Shown here piece after piece: positions 1 through 8,069 of a DNA stretch of 33,336 bases. Positions within the stretch are counted from its first letter, which is position 1. Each line of letters begins with the position of its first letter. The notes beneath the pieces were generated by a model. It saw only the letters and a program-made list of their open reading frames with translations. It was not told the DNA's origin and did no database searches. The DNA is from an uncultured Porphyromonadaceae bacterium (lineage in GTDB: Bacteria; Bacteroidota; Bacteroidia; Bacteroidales; Muribaculaceae): contig URTA01000025.1 in the NCBI GenBank assembly GCA_900550645.1, positions 1 through 33,336 of the forward strand. The letters are read 5' to 3'. The position numbers and the translations under genes were made by a program.

Positions 1-819
1 CTTCCACCATGCGTACTGCCAGTTTGCGCCGACAGATATGTTCTTGCCAAGGTAGAACTCAACGCCGATGTTGGGTATTGCTGCAACGTCGTAGAGCATG
101 TTAGTGCGGATGTCCATGTAGAAGGGGCGGCAATGCTTTTCCTCCACCACAACAGTATCCACAGGCACGGTATCAACCTCGACGGTGTCAACCGGCTCGA
201 TGTAGACCTGCTCCGGTTCAATGTACACAGGCGACGGCACACGCTCGTAGGAGAGCAGCAGCGTCGAGGCACGCAAAGCGGGGAACAGTTCGCGATACAT
301 ATATAAATAGGGCTTGCCGCCACGCAGCTGCTTGAGGCGGCGCAGAGGGTCTCCCGACTTGGGGCGGCTGCCATTCTGCTCGTCGATGATGTTGCGCACC
401 AGGCGGATTACATCCTCGCGGTACGGCACTTTCTCGTCCTGCTCTACAAGTTCGAGCAAACCATTCCAGTCGCGTCCGAGATAGGAGAACGTCAGTGCGG
501 AATCCGCAACAGAGAAAGAATCAGAGAAATAGTCAAACAATACCTGCGCACGCTTCTCGGAGAGACGGCGGTTGATAGCCACAGAGCCTTCGGGCGAGGC
601 ACCACCGACGACATTCACGCTCCGCAGGGTCAACATGGAGTCTGCATAACTCGTGCTGAGACTGTCAGATATACGCCGCAGAGCCTCGCGGTTGTCCTTA
701 AACTCTGGGTCAAGGTTTGACCGGCTCTGGCGGAAATGTATCTTGACGGAATCATTTATTACCGCAGCGGACAGGCATCCTGCCACGGCGAGAAACGATA
801 TGAATGTTACTTTCCTCAT
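1..819 (-). CDS. DUF3575-type envelope protein with OmpA-like region (3' end cut by window edge)
   Basis: The reading frame starts at an ATG (complement of 817-819) and stays open for 273 codons to the left edge, so the C-terminus is missing. The N-terminus is a short hydrophobic signal with a possible lipobox VAGC (Cys15), suggesting a lipoprotein; ordinary signal peptidase I cleavage is the alternative. Residues about 65-98 (VVGGASPEGS, then NRRLSEKRAQ) resemble the OmpA-family peptidoglycan-binding loop and helix. A low-complexity linker with three VDTV repeats (about 210-223) follows, then a segment reading MDIRTNMLYDVAAIPNIGVE, typical of DUF3575 proteins of Bacteroidales, which form a small barrel-like C-terminal domain. 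The probable role is an outer-membrane or periplasmic structural protein; the exact function is unknown. The frame is also open upstream of the ATG without a better start, and the signal sequence decides the start chosen. Confidence 0.8.
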   Translation of the reverse strand, partial: MRKVTFISFLAVAGCLSAAVINDSVKIHFRQSRSNLDPEFKDNREALRRISDSLSTSYADSMLTLRSVNVVGGASPEGSVAINRRLSEKRAQVLFDYFSDSFSVADSALTFSYLGRDWNGLLELVEQDEKVPYREDVIRLVRNIIDEQNGSRPKSGDPLRRLKQLRGGKPYLYMYRELFPALRASTLLLSYERVPSPVYIEPEQVYIEPVDTVEVDTVPVDTVVVEEKHCRPFYMDIRTNMLYDVAAIPNIGVEFYLGKNISVGANWQYAWWK

Positions 820-1072
820 TACAACACAATCAATGTTCAATTCATACTCACACGCTCTACGCCTGAAAGCCAAGAAACCAGCGTGCGGCACGGCACGCTT
901 CTTCAGCTTGAACCCGCTCCGGCGGCAGAACGTCTTATAAATCCACCGTAATACTTGCTTCGTTATGCTCAGTCAAATCTGAGTTTCCATGGATTAGTCG
1001 GACTTGCATAAATTGTTGGCTTAGCGTCAATCAAATTCCCACAAACCTTACGGATAAATTTTATAATCGCTA

Positions 1073-1080
1073 CAAAATTA
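1073..1080 (-). promoter_or_regulatory. possible -7 element for the DUF3575 gene
   Basis: On the minus strand the sequence reads TAATTTTG, an exact match to the Bacteroidota TAnnTTTG -7 consensus. No TTTG lies about 20 nt upstream, and the element is about 250 nt from the start codon, which would imply a long leader. The match could be chance in AT-rich DNA. Confidence 0.3.
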
Positions 1081-1270
1081 GAACTTCTCGCAGATATAGA
1101 CACGGATTTCAACGTTAATTTATCTAAATACTTCACTCATTCGCCGCAAGTGCTTAATGTTCAGGAGCAACGGTGGCGTACATTTGACATGATGCGCCGA
1201 CGCGCAGCGCAGATGCACGGCCGGTTCAAAGGAACCAATCATATATAATCAGATTTAATAGGTATGTTGG

Positions 1271-1372
1271 CAAGGTAGGGTCACGGGGTGTCGTGTCCGA
1301 AGGGCAGCGAGCAGGTATATCATTGAATTGCAGCGATTTGCAGCGAACACGGCACGCCATGTCCCTACCTTG
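1271..1372. repeat. REP-like imperfect inverted repeat
   Basis: The arms are 1271-1299 and 1344-1372. Read as reverse complements they agree at 24 of 29 positions, with the outer ten (CAAGGTAGGG) identical. Each arm can also fold alone: GGTCACG faces CGTGTCC in the left arm, and GGACATGG pairs with CCGTGTTC through G-U pairs in the right arm. Two small palindromes in opposite orientation are typical of REP/BIME-type or MITE-like intergenic elements. There is no coding capacity and no obvious target-site duplication. Only one copy is in the window, so dispersal in the genome is not shown. Confidence 0.55.
1304..1346 (+). repeat. three GCAGCGA words inside the inverted-repeat loop
   Basis: GCAGCGA occurs at 1304-1310, 1330-1336 and 1340-1346; the last two lie in a near-tandem 10-nt repeat (TTGCAGCGAT, then TTGCAGCGAA). 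The words fill the spacer between the REP-like arms. They could belong to the repeat element or be a protein-binding cluster upstream of proS; nothing decides between these. Confidence 0.4.
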
Positions 1373-1463
1373 ACCGCACATCAGTTGGGAAGTGAGAGAA
1401 GGCGAGAATAGCGCGTCCAGTTGGTTTTCTCGGCAGCACGCCCTGTATCTCACGAAAAATTAT

Positions 1464-1471
1464 TACCTTTG
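1464..1471 (+). promoter_or_regulatory. -7 promoter element of proS
   Basis: TACCTTTG matches the Bacteroidota -7 consensus TAnnTTTG exactly and lies 19 nt before the proS ATG, giving a very short leader. No clear -33 TTTG is present. Its position downstream of an in-frame ATG at 1392 rules out that upstream start. Confidence 0.7.
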
Positions 1472-1490
1472 CGCGTTAAATGAGACAACA

Positions 1491-2972
1491 ATGGCAAAGG
1501 AACTAAAGAATTTCACGAAAAGAGCAGACAACTATTCACAGTGGTACAACGAGCTGGTGGTGAAAGCTGACCTGGCAGAACAGTCGGCTGTACGCGGCTG
1601 CATGGTAATCAAGCCCTACGGCTATGCCATCTGGGAGAAGATGCAGCGGCAGCTTGACGACATGTTCAAGGCCACAGGGCATCAGAACGCCTATTTCCCG
1701 CTGCTGATACCGAAATCATTCCTCAGCAGAGAGGCCGACCATGTAGAGGGCTTCGCCAAGGAGTGTGCCGTTGTCACTCATTATCGCCTGAAGAATGACG
1801 AGAACGGCGGCGGTGTGGTGGTAGACCCGGCTGCGAAACTGGAGGAGGAACTCATCATACGACCGACCTCGGAGACCATTATATGGAATACATACAAGAA
1901 CTGGATACACTCATACCGTGACCTGCCTATCCTCATCAACCAATGGGCAAACGTATTCCGCTGGGAGATGCGCACCCGCATGTTCCTTCGCACAGCGGAG
2001 TTCCTCTGGCAGGAAGGACACACCGCCCACGCCACACGCGAGGAAGCCGAGGCTGAAGCAATCAAGATGCTGAACGTGTACGCCGAGTTTGCAGAAGAAC
2101 ACATGGCAATGCCTGTGGTCAAAGGAGTGAAGTCGGCCAACGAGCGTTTCGCCGGCGCAATCGAGACATACACCATAGAGGCAATGATGCAGGACGGCAA
2201 GGCATTGCAGTCCGGCACATCGCACTTCCTGGGACAGAACTTCGCCAAGGCTTTTGACGTGAAGTTCATAAACGCCAACAACGAGCCTGAATACGTTTGG
2301 GCAACATCGTGGGGCGTATCGACACGCCTGATGGGTGCGCTCATAATGACGCACAGTGACGACAACGGCCTCGTGCTGCCGCCGACCCTCGCCCCTATCC
2401 ATGTGGCTATAGTGCCTATATATAAGGAGAAGGCTCAGCTCGACGCAATCGCGGCCAAGATGCAGCCAATAATCGACGAACTTCGCCGCCGCGGGCTGAC
2501 GGTAAAGTTCGACGATGCAGACAACCGCCGCCCGGGCTTCAAGTTTGCAGATTACGAGGTCAAGGGTGTGCCTGTGCGTCTCGCCGTCGGAGCAAGAGAC
2601 CTGGAGAACGGCGCGTGCGAACTGGTGCGCCGCGATACGCTCGAAAAGGAGGAGGTGAAGTTTGACGGCATCGTTGACGAAATCATGCGCATACTCGACG
2701 ACATCCAGAAGAGCCTATACGACCGTGCGCTGCAACGCCGTAAGGAACGCACCATCACCGTAGACAGCTACGATGAGTTCAAGGAGAAAATCACACAAGG
2801 CTACTTCATCCTCGCGCACTGGGACGGCACTTCCGAGACCGAGACCCGCATCAAGGAGGAGACCAAGGCGACTATCCGCTGCATTCCATTTGAGGGAGAC
2901 ACCACGCCGGGCGTGTGCATGGTGACAGGCAAGCCTTCGCCTCGCCGTGTGCTTTTCGCCATTTCATATTGA
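1491..2972 (+). CDS. proS: proline-tRNA ligase (ProRS, archaeal/eukaryotic-like class)
   Basis: This is a 493-residue class II aminoacyl-tRNA synthetase that charges tRNA-Pro with proline in the cytoplasm. It begins MAKELKNFTKRADNYSQWYN. The motif 2 region carries FRWEMRTRMFLRTAEFLWQEGHTAH-type residues, the proline-binding signature of this class. The anticodon-binding domain follows (about 305-400, starting near LPPTLAPIHVAIVP). The protein ends in a terminal Tyr after RRVLFAIS, as in archaeal-type enzymes, and lacks the editing INS domain of the E. coli-type enzyme. Length fits the family. The frame is open from 1392, but the extra 33 codons are unlike the family and the promoter lies inside them. 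A strong terminator follows the gene. Confidence 0.96.
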   Translation: MAKELKNFTKRADNYSQWYNELVVKADLAEQSAVRGCMVIKPYGYAIWEKMQRQLDDMFKATGHQNAYFPLLIPKSFLSREADHVEGFAKECAVVTHYRLKNDENGGGVVVDPAAKLEEELIIRPTSETIIWNTYKNWIHSYRDLPILINQWANVFRWEMRTRMFLRTAEFLWQEGHTAHATREEAEAEAIKMLNVYAEFAEEHMAMPVVKGVKSANERFAGAIETYTIEAMMQDGKALQSGTSHFLGQNFAKAFDVKFINANNEPEYVWATSWGVSTRLMGALIMTHSDDNGLVLPPTLAPIHVAIVPIYKEKAQLDAIAAKMQPIIDELRRRGLTVKFDDADNRRPGFKFADYEVKGVPVRLAVGARDLENGACELVRRDTLEKEEVKFDGIVDEIMRILDDIQKSLYDRALQRRKERTITVDSYDEFKEKITQGYFILAHWDGTSETETRIKEETKATIRCIPFEGDTTPGVCMVTGKPSPRRVLFAISY

Positions 2973-2986
2973 CAATACCCTATACG

Positions 2987-3023
2987 CCGTCCGCTCCACG
3001 AATGTCGTGGGACGGACGGTTTT
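2987..3023 (+). terminator. rho-independent terminator after proS
   Basis: A 15-bp stem (2987-3001 with 3005-3019) has one C/A mismatch and one G-U pair, a 3-nt ATG loop and TTTT at 3020-3023. It lies 14 nt after the proS stop and 21 nt before the dpp4 start. The classic form suggests proS is normally a single-gene transcript, though dpp4 has no obvious promoter of its own in the remaining gap. Confidence 0.8.
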
Positions 3024-3044
3024 CCGCATACATACCGTAATACC

Positions 3045-5225
3045 ATGAAAACAACTACGACCATACCAGCTCTGTTGCTCGCAGCCGTATCATTGCCGGC
3101 AACAGCAGCACCTCTCACCCCTGACGACTATTGCGACGTAAACCTGACCAAGCCCGCAGGAGTGCGAGAAATGCGCCCGCTCGCCGACGGCGTTTCGTAT
3201 GCCGCACTGAGCGATGACGGCAATGCCATCGAGGTGTACAGCTACAAGAACGGCGCGAAGACCTCTACCCTCTTTGACGTGAAAGCCATTAAAGGGGATG
3301 TCAAGATAGACAGCTTCGACGGCTATGAGCTGTCAGCCAACGAGAAGAAGATACTGCTTTGGAACAATTCCAAGAAGATATACCGCTACTCGTTCACCGC
3401 AGAATACTATGTATATGACATAGCGCGCGGCACAATGAAGCGCGTGTCAGAGGGGGGGGCGCAACGCGGCGCGGTGCTAAGCCACGACGGCAGAGCTGTT
3501 GCATATATGCGCGGCAACAACGTGTACATCTCTAACCTCGACTACGGAACAGACATCGCCGTAACCAAAGACGGCAAGGTCAACGAGATAATCTACGGCA
3601 CTCCCGACTGGGGGTATGAGGAGGAGTTCGGCATACTGAACACCATCAATTTCTCTGCCGACGACAATACGCTCGTGTTCATGCGTTTCGACGAGAGCCA
3701 GGTGCCGGTGTACTCATTTGACAATGTGCGCAGCTACTGTGACGACGAGCCTCTTGGCGACCCCTACCCGCAGTCATACGAGTACAAGTACTCGCTGCCG
3801 GGCTATCCCAACTCCGTGGTTAGCGTGCTGGCTTACGACCTGAACAACCGCACGACTAAGACCATGGACATACCGAAGACGGACTCTGACTACATTCCCC
3901 AGCTTTCGTTTGCCGGCGACGGCGCAACGCTCATGGTGTCGGTGCTCAACCGCGACCAGAACAACCTGAAGATGTATGCCGTCAATACGGGTTCGACAGT
4001 GGCAAAACTCATCTATACAGACGAGTCGAGCGCATGGCTCTCCCCTGCCGCCTACCAGATGATAGATTTCGGCAAGTCATCGTTCATCATCGGCAGCGAG
4101 AAGTCGGGCTACCGCCACCTGTATGAATATGACTATACTGGCAAGATGATACGCAAGGTGACTGACGGCAACTTCAACATAACGGAGTACTACGGGCGCG
4201 ATGCACGCGGCAATGTCTATGTGCAATGCACGAAGCGCGGCGCAGTCAACCGCAATGTAGCCCGTGTAGACAGCAAAGGCGTGATGAAGATGCTCAACGA
4301 CGTTGACGGCACGGAGAACGCTTCGTTCAGCTCCAATTTCGAGTATTACCTGCGCAACTACAGCAATATCTCTACCCCGAACCAGTACACCATCTGCACT
4401 ACGGACGGCAAGAAATCGACCGTGGTCAACATGAACGAGGAGTATGCCGCCAAATACGCCTCCGCTCCGAAATTAGAACTGATGAAAGTTCCCAATGCCG
4501 TTGGCGAGGAGATGGACGCATACGTCATAAAGCCGGCAAACTTTGACGCTTCAAAGAAATACCCGCTGCTGACATACCAGTACAACGGACCGGACTCGCA
4601 GCAAGTGCTCAACAAGTGGAGCATGGACGGCATGTTCTACCTTGCGAGCGAGGGCTACATAATCGCGTGCGTAGACGGGCGCGGCACAGGCAACCGCAAT
4701 CGCGAGTGGGCGAACAGCGTCTACAAGCACCTCGGCGAGTATGAAACAGCCGACCAGATAGCTGGCGCACGCTATTTCGCATCGCTCCCCTATATCGACG
4801 CACAGCGTGTGGCTTGCTTCGGCTGGAGCTACGGCGGCTACATGACGCTTATGGAGATGTCTGCCCCCAATTCGCCGTTCAAGGCTGGTGTGTCAATGGC
4901 CCCTGTGACCGACTGGCGTTACTATGACTCAATCTACACGGAACGCTATATGCTCACGCCGCAGCAAAACGAGGGCGGATATGAGACTGCATCAGCACTC
5001 AACCGGACAAAGGACCTCAACGGCAGGCTGCTGATAATGTCGGGAACTTCTGACGACAACGTACACTATTACAACACGTTGAAGTATACGTCCAAGCTCA
5101 ACCGCGAGGGCAAGATATTCGACATGATGTCGTTTACCGGTTTTGAACACAGTCTGCGCATGTGCAATGCCCGCGTGCAGCTGTACAAAAAAGTGCTTGA
5201 TTTCCTCAACACTCAACTCAATTGA
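3045..5225 (+). CDS. dpp4: secreted dipeptidyl peptidase IV (S9B family)
   Basis: The 726-residue protein has a signal peptide with probable cleavage after ATAA (about residue 22), so it acts in the periplasm or at the surface, releasing X-Pro or X-Ala dipeptides from peptides. Residues about 25-480 form the beta-propeller, carrying the DPP IV substrate-binding Glu pair in DWGYEEEF (Glu192-194). The C-terminal alpha/beta hydrolase has the nucleophile Ser595 in GWSYGG, Asp670 in GTSDDNVH and His702 in GFEHS, so the triad is complete. The order and length match Bacteroidales DPP IV, which supports growth on peptides. The stop lies 17 nt before the next gene, suggesting a shared transcript. An eight-G run at 3452-3459 lies inside the propeller coding region. 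Confidence 0.95.
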   Translation: MKTTTTIPALLLAAVSLPATAAPLTPDDYCDVNLTKPAGVREMRPLADGVSYAALSDDGNAIEVYSYKNGAKTSTLFDVKAIKGDVKIDSFDGYELSANEKKILLWNNSKKIYRYSFTAEYYVYDIARGTMKRVSEGGAQRGAVLSHDGRAVAYMRGNNVYISNLDYGTDIAVTKDGKVNEIIYGTPDWGYEEEFGILNTINFSADDNTLVFMRFDESQVPVYSFDNVRSYCDDEPLGDPYPQSYEYKYSLPGYPNSVVSVLAYDLNNRTTKTMDIPKTDSDYIPQLSFAGDGATLMVSVLNRDQNNLKMYAVNTGSTVAKLIYTDESSAWLSPAAYQMIDFGKSSFIIGSEKSGYRHLYEYDYTGKMIRKVTDGNFNITEYYGRDARGNVYVQCTKRGAVNRNVARVDSKGVMKMLNDVDGTENASFSSNFEYYLRNYSNISTPNQYTICTTDGKKSTVVNMNEEYAAKYASAPKLELMKVPNAVGEEMDAYVIKPANFDASKKYPLLTYQYNGPDSQQVLNKWSMDGMFYLASEGYIIACVDGRGTGNRNREWANSVYKHLGEYETADQIAGARYFASLPYIDAQRVACFGWSYGGYMTLMEMSAPNSPFKAGVSMAPVTDWRYYDSIYTERYMLTPQQNEGGYETASALNRTKDLNGRLLIMSGTSDDNVHYYNTLKYTSKLNREGKIFDMMSFTGFEHSLRMCNARVQLYKKVLDFLNTQLN

Positions 5226-5242
5226 AGTGTTGATAAGGCTAT

Positions 5243-6607
5243 ATGGATGACCTGCACAAAATAGACAGTATAAGGCTTTTCAACTTCTGGCGGCTGCTCG
5301 CGCTGTGCCTCGGCGTGCTGACAGCTATGTTTGTCGTGACACGTTTTTTCCCCACGATACTCTCGCCAATATTCTCGTTGCTGAGCGCACTGGTCATCTA
5401 CAAGATAATGAATGTCGCGAGAGGGCGGTTCGGCCTGTGCGCCATCGTCCCCTACGCGATTTTCATGAGCCTTGTCGTATATTCCCTTATAGCCGTATTC
5501 GTAAACCTTTCCAATGCCGTCGGGCTGGTCAGCCTCCCCGATGAGGTAATCTTCTACCAGGGCGCATATATGCCCTCGCTCATGTACCTGCCTACTGCAA
5601 CCGTCACGATGCTTATGACGTACCTGCAGCGCGAGAAAATCAACTTGTGCCGCGACTGTAAAATCCGTAATTCAGAGTATATCGGAGGCAACAGAATCAG
5701 CCGCATATACAGTTCTGAATCACATTTCCAGCTGCGCAATTTAACTGTCATGCTGCTGTGCCTCACAGTTTTGGTATGGGGATATTTCCTTATTTTCTAT
5801 GTCAACGCAAGCCAGAACGCTCGCGACTGGTACATCTTCACATGGATAGTCGTCATAGTTTTTCTTCTTGACATAGTTTACTTTACCGCTCGCTACTACA
5901 ACCTGTATCTCGACCTGCGCGAAAATGATGAAATAATCACGCCCGAAGAGATTGAGGACATGACTGCCAAAACCTACCTGCGTTTCTATGTCATCTGCGG
6001 CAACAACATCTATGTGGATGAACACTACCCTACTCCGGACAATAAATGCGGAGAAGTGATGGAAACACCATTCCTCTCCAAGCGAAATGTAAACGGATTG
6101 CCGACAAGTGCAGTTGGCGAAATCATACGCGAAATGACGGGGTTGGACGGGGAGCTGCGGTTCTTCTACGGTCGGCGGACGGGCATCAAGGGACATACGC
6201 TGTTGCGCTATTTCTATTTCGTGAAACCCGGCGACGGTGGCAGATGTCCGCAACTCAAGACAGCAGGCAAGTGGATGGACTATGAGGATATCAAGCAGAT
6301 TTATTCCACTGAACCAAGCCGGCTGTCACGTCTGAGCGTGATTGACACGACACGCCTCTCGACAATAATTTTGACCAGCAAGATATACGACGAGCAGGGG
6401 GTGCGCCGCTCGGGTATCCGCAGCTACCGCCCGAATTTCAACCTATGCGACGTTTACAAGTCTGAAATCGACTTTCAGGACGACAAGTGGATTCGCATCT
6501 CCTTATTCAATTCAGATATGCCGATGTTCAGGCTGCGAAGCTGGTGGCGCAAACTGCTCGGCAGGGAAAAACATCACGGACACGGCTCAAACATGACCGC
6601 AAGATGA
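5243..6607 (+). CDS. six-helix inner-membrane protein with a degenerate Nudix-like C-terminal domain
   Basis: I do not recognise this 454-residue protein as a named family. Hydrophobic stretches at about 13-33, 38-56, 64-88, 110-128, 166-188 and 197-216 predict six membrane helices. A CRDC pair lies at 136-139. Residues about 243-355 are soluble and have the order of a Nudix fold: a first strand pair (YLRFYVICGNNIYVDE), a helix GEIIREMTGLDG at 292-303 that recalls the Nudix helix, a strand HTLLRYFYFVKP, and GKWMDYEDIKQI, which recalls the usual terminal W-x-x-x-E-L segment. The Nudix helix lacks the Arg and one catalytic Glu, so catalysis is doubtful; ligand sensing is an inference. The C-terminus is basic and His-rich. 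The gene lies 17 nt after dpp4 and overlaps miaA by ATGA. Confidence 0.75.
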   Translation: MDDLHKIDSIRLFNFWRLLALCLGVLTAMFVVTRFFPTILSPIFSLLSALVIYKIMNVARGRFGLCAIVPYAIFMSLVVYSLIAVFVNLSNAVGLVSLPDEVIFYQGAYMPSLMYLPTATVTMLMTYLQREKINLCRDCKIRNSEYIGGNRISRIYSSESHFQLRNLTVMLLCLTVLVWGYFLIFYVNASQNARDWYIFTWIVVIVFLLDIVYFTARYYNLYLDLRENDEIITPEEIEDMTAKTYLRFYVICGNNIYVDEHYPTPDNKCGEVMETPFLSKRNVNGLPTSAVGEIIREMTGLDGELRFFYGRRTGIKGHTLLRYFYFVKPGDGGRCPQLKTAGKWMDYEDIKQIYSTEPSRLSRLSVIDTTRLSTIILTSKIYDEQGVRRSGIRSYRPNFNLCDVYKSEIDFQDDKWIRISLFNSDMPMFRLRSWWRKLLGREKHHGHGSNMTAR

Positions 6608-7521
6608 TAAATGAAGTAGCAATAGTAGGGCCTACGGCATCAGGTAAGACACGGAGAGCTGTGTCTGTAGCACGCGCATTGCACTCGGAAATAATAAGCG
6701 CGGATTCGCGCCAGGTCTACCGAGGCATGACCATCGGCACCGGCAAGGATTTGGACGAATACGGCGAGATTCCCTTTCATCTCGTGGATGTGGCGGAGGC
6801 CGGCGACAAGTACAACCTGCACCGCTATGTGACAGACTTCCGCCGTGTGGAAAAGGACATCCTCTCACGCGGACTCGTGCCGGTAATCTGCGGCGGCTCT
6901 GGGATGTATGTCGAAACCGTACTGGCAGGGGTGACGCTGCCGGAAGTGCCTGAGAACCCGGAATTGCGCAAGGAGTTGACTGGATGCTCGCTTGAAGAGT
7001 TGACTGCAAAGCTTGCAGCAATGAAGCAGCTGCACAACACAACTGATGTAGATACAATTAAACGAGCGGTCCGCGCCATTGAAATCGAAACATTCTACCG
7101 AACCCATCCCGAACAGGCGGCTCTTGCCGACCGCAGCCGCACTCGGCATTGCGATGCGTTGATAATCGGCATCGACATCGACCGCGACTCGCGCCGGCGG
7201 CGCATATCCGAGCGGCTGCAGTCACGTCTGGACGAGGGAATGGTCGAGGAGGTAAAGTCGCTGCTTGACAACGGCATTTCGCCCGAAGACTTGATTTATT
7301 ACGGATTGGAATACAAGTTCCTGACACTGCACGTGACAGGCAAACTGTCATACGAGGAAATGTACAGAGGACTCGAAACGGCAATCCACCAGTTCGCCAA
7401 GCGACAAATGACCTGGTTCAGAGGTATGGAGCGACGCGGCTTCACCATTCACTGGCTGCCATACGACATGCCTGAACTGGAATTTGTAGACCGGGTACTG
7501 GAGCTTATGCAGTCGGCATAA
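6604..7521 (+). CDS. miaA: tRNA dimethylallyltransferase
   Basis: The 305-residue enzyme transfers a dimethylallyl group to N6 of A37 in tRNAs that read UNN codons. It has the P-loop GPTASGKT (9-16), the DSRQVY motif (34-39) with the family Asp, and ICGGSGMYVE. Near the C-terminus are DEGMVEEV and KRQMTWFRG. The usual GYKE/GYRE element is replaced by YYGLEYK, and the helix after it differs from common MiaA. Bacteroidales often carry two MiaA paralogues, and this may be the more divergent one. The start ATG overlaps the upstream stop (ATGA); an open extension to 6487 lies entirely inside the upstream gene and is rejected. Confidence 0.93.
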   Translation: MINEVAIVGPTASGKTRRAVSVARALHSEIISADSRQVYRGMTIGTGKDLDEYGEIPFHLVDVAEAGDKYNLHRYVTDFRRVEKDILSRGLVPVICGGSGMYVETVLAGVTLPEVPENPELRKELTGCSLEELTAKLAAMKQLHNTTDVDTIKRAVRAIEIETFYRTHPEQAALADRSRTRHCDALIIGIDIDRDSRRRRISERLQSRLDEGMVEEVKSLLDNGISPEDLIYYGLEYKFLTLHVTGKLSYEEMYRGLETAIHQFAKRQMTWFRGMERRGFTIHWLPYDMPELEFVDRVLELMQSA

Positions 7522-7562
7522 AACGCTCTCCCTGTCACGCCACAATCATCTATCACACAATT

Positions 7563-8069
7563 TCATATCGCATACGGGTCATGCCACGGCGATGCTGTTA
7601 TTGAGCCACCAGAATTGTGTGTGAGCTCGAGGATGCGCTGGTTGGACGATCCTCGGAACAGCAAGTCCGGATCGCGTAGCTTCTCGACATAGCGTCCGTC
7701 AACTATCACGTCAACGTCAGCAACAGCAGCCGTAAGAGTTGCATCTGCACTGATTTCATTCCAAGTATAGCCAGTGTACATCCACACGCCGAAACCGAGC
7801 CGGTGTATCGCAGCTGCAAGAGCAGCCGTCGCATCAGGGTGACAGAGCGGGTCGCCCCCTGACAATGTCACGTCATAGCCCTCTTGACATACGACATCTA
7901 AAATCTCTTCAAGCGACATTTGCTCGCCTGCATTGTCATCCCAAGTTGACGGGTTATGGCATCCAGGGCAGTGATGCCTGCAACCGGCGAGATATATGGA
8001 GGTGCGGAACCCCGGTCCATCGACCGTTGTTCCGCGCATTATCCTCATAACATTGTAGGTTCTGCTCAT
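7563..8069 (-). CDS. nrdG: anaerobic ribonucleoside-triphosphate reductase activating protein
   Basis: This 168-residue radical-SAM enzyme generates the glycyl radical on NrdD. The iron-sulfur cluster motif CxxxCxxC is present as Cys30, Cys34 and Cys37 (CRHHCPGC), preceded by DGPGFRTSIYLAGC as in NrdG/PflA-type activases, and the SAM-binding SGGDP lies at 70-74. The length is typical for NrdG. The start overlaps the nrdD stop by ATGA, so the two are translationally coupled. It converges with miaA across a 41-nt gap in which I see no clear terminator. Confidence 0.95.
   Translation of the reverse strand: MSRTYNVMRIMRGTTVDGPGFRTSIYLAGCRHHCPGCHNPSTWDDNAGEQMSLEEILDVVCQEGYDVTLSGGDPLCHPDATAALAAAIHRLGFGVWMYTGYTWNEISADATLTAAVADVDVIVDGRYVEKLRDPDLLFRGSSNQRILELTHNSGGSITASPWHDPYAI

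Larger units (their letters stand above)
820..1490. other. 671-nt intergenic region between divergent genes
   Basis: This gap separates the minus-strand DUF3575 gene from proS. I see no convincing coding sequence; the short frames here have no family features. It holds a possible minus-strand -7 element near 1073-1080, a small hairpin (GGTTC/GAACC, 1223-1236), the REP-like inverted repeat at 1271-1372, three GCAGCGA words, and the proS -7 element at 1464-1471. The part from about 950 to 1130 is AT-rich, as expected for a divergent promoter region. Confidence 0.7.

Noticed and set aside
1392..1490. N-terminal extension of ProRS from an ATG at 1392
   Set aside because: The -7 element at 1464-1471 lies inside it, and the extra residues do not resemble the family; MAKELKNF at 1491 is the normal start.
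1781..2402. two minus-strand frames opposite proS
   Set aside because: They are mutually overlapping shadows of proS with Cys/Arg/Ser-rich low-quality protein sequence.
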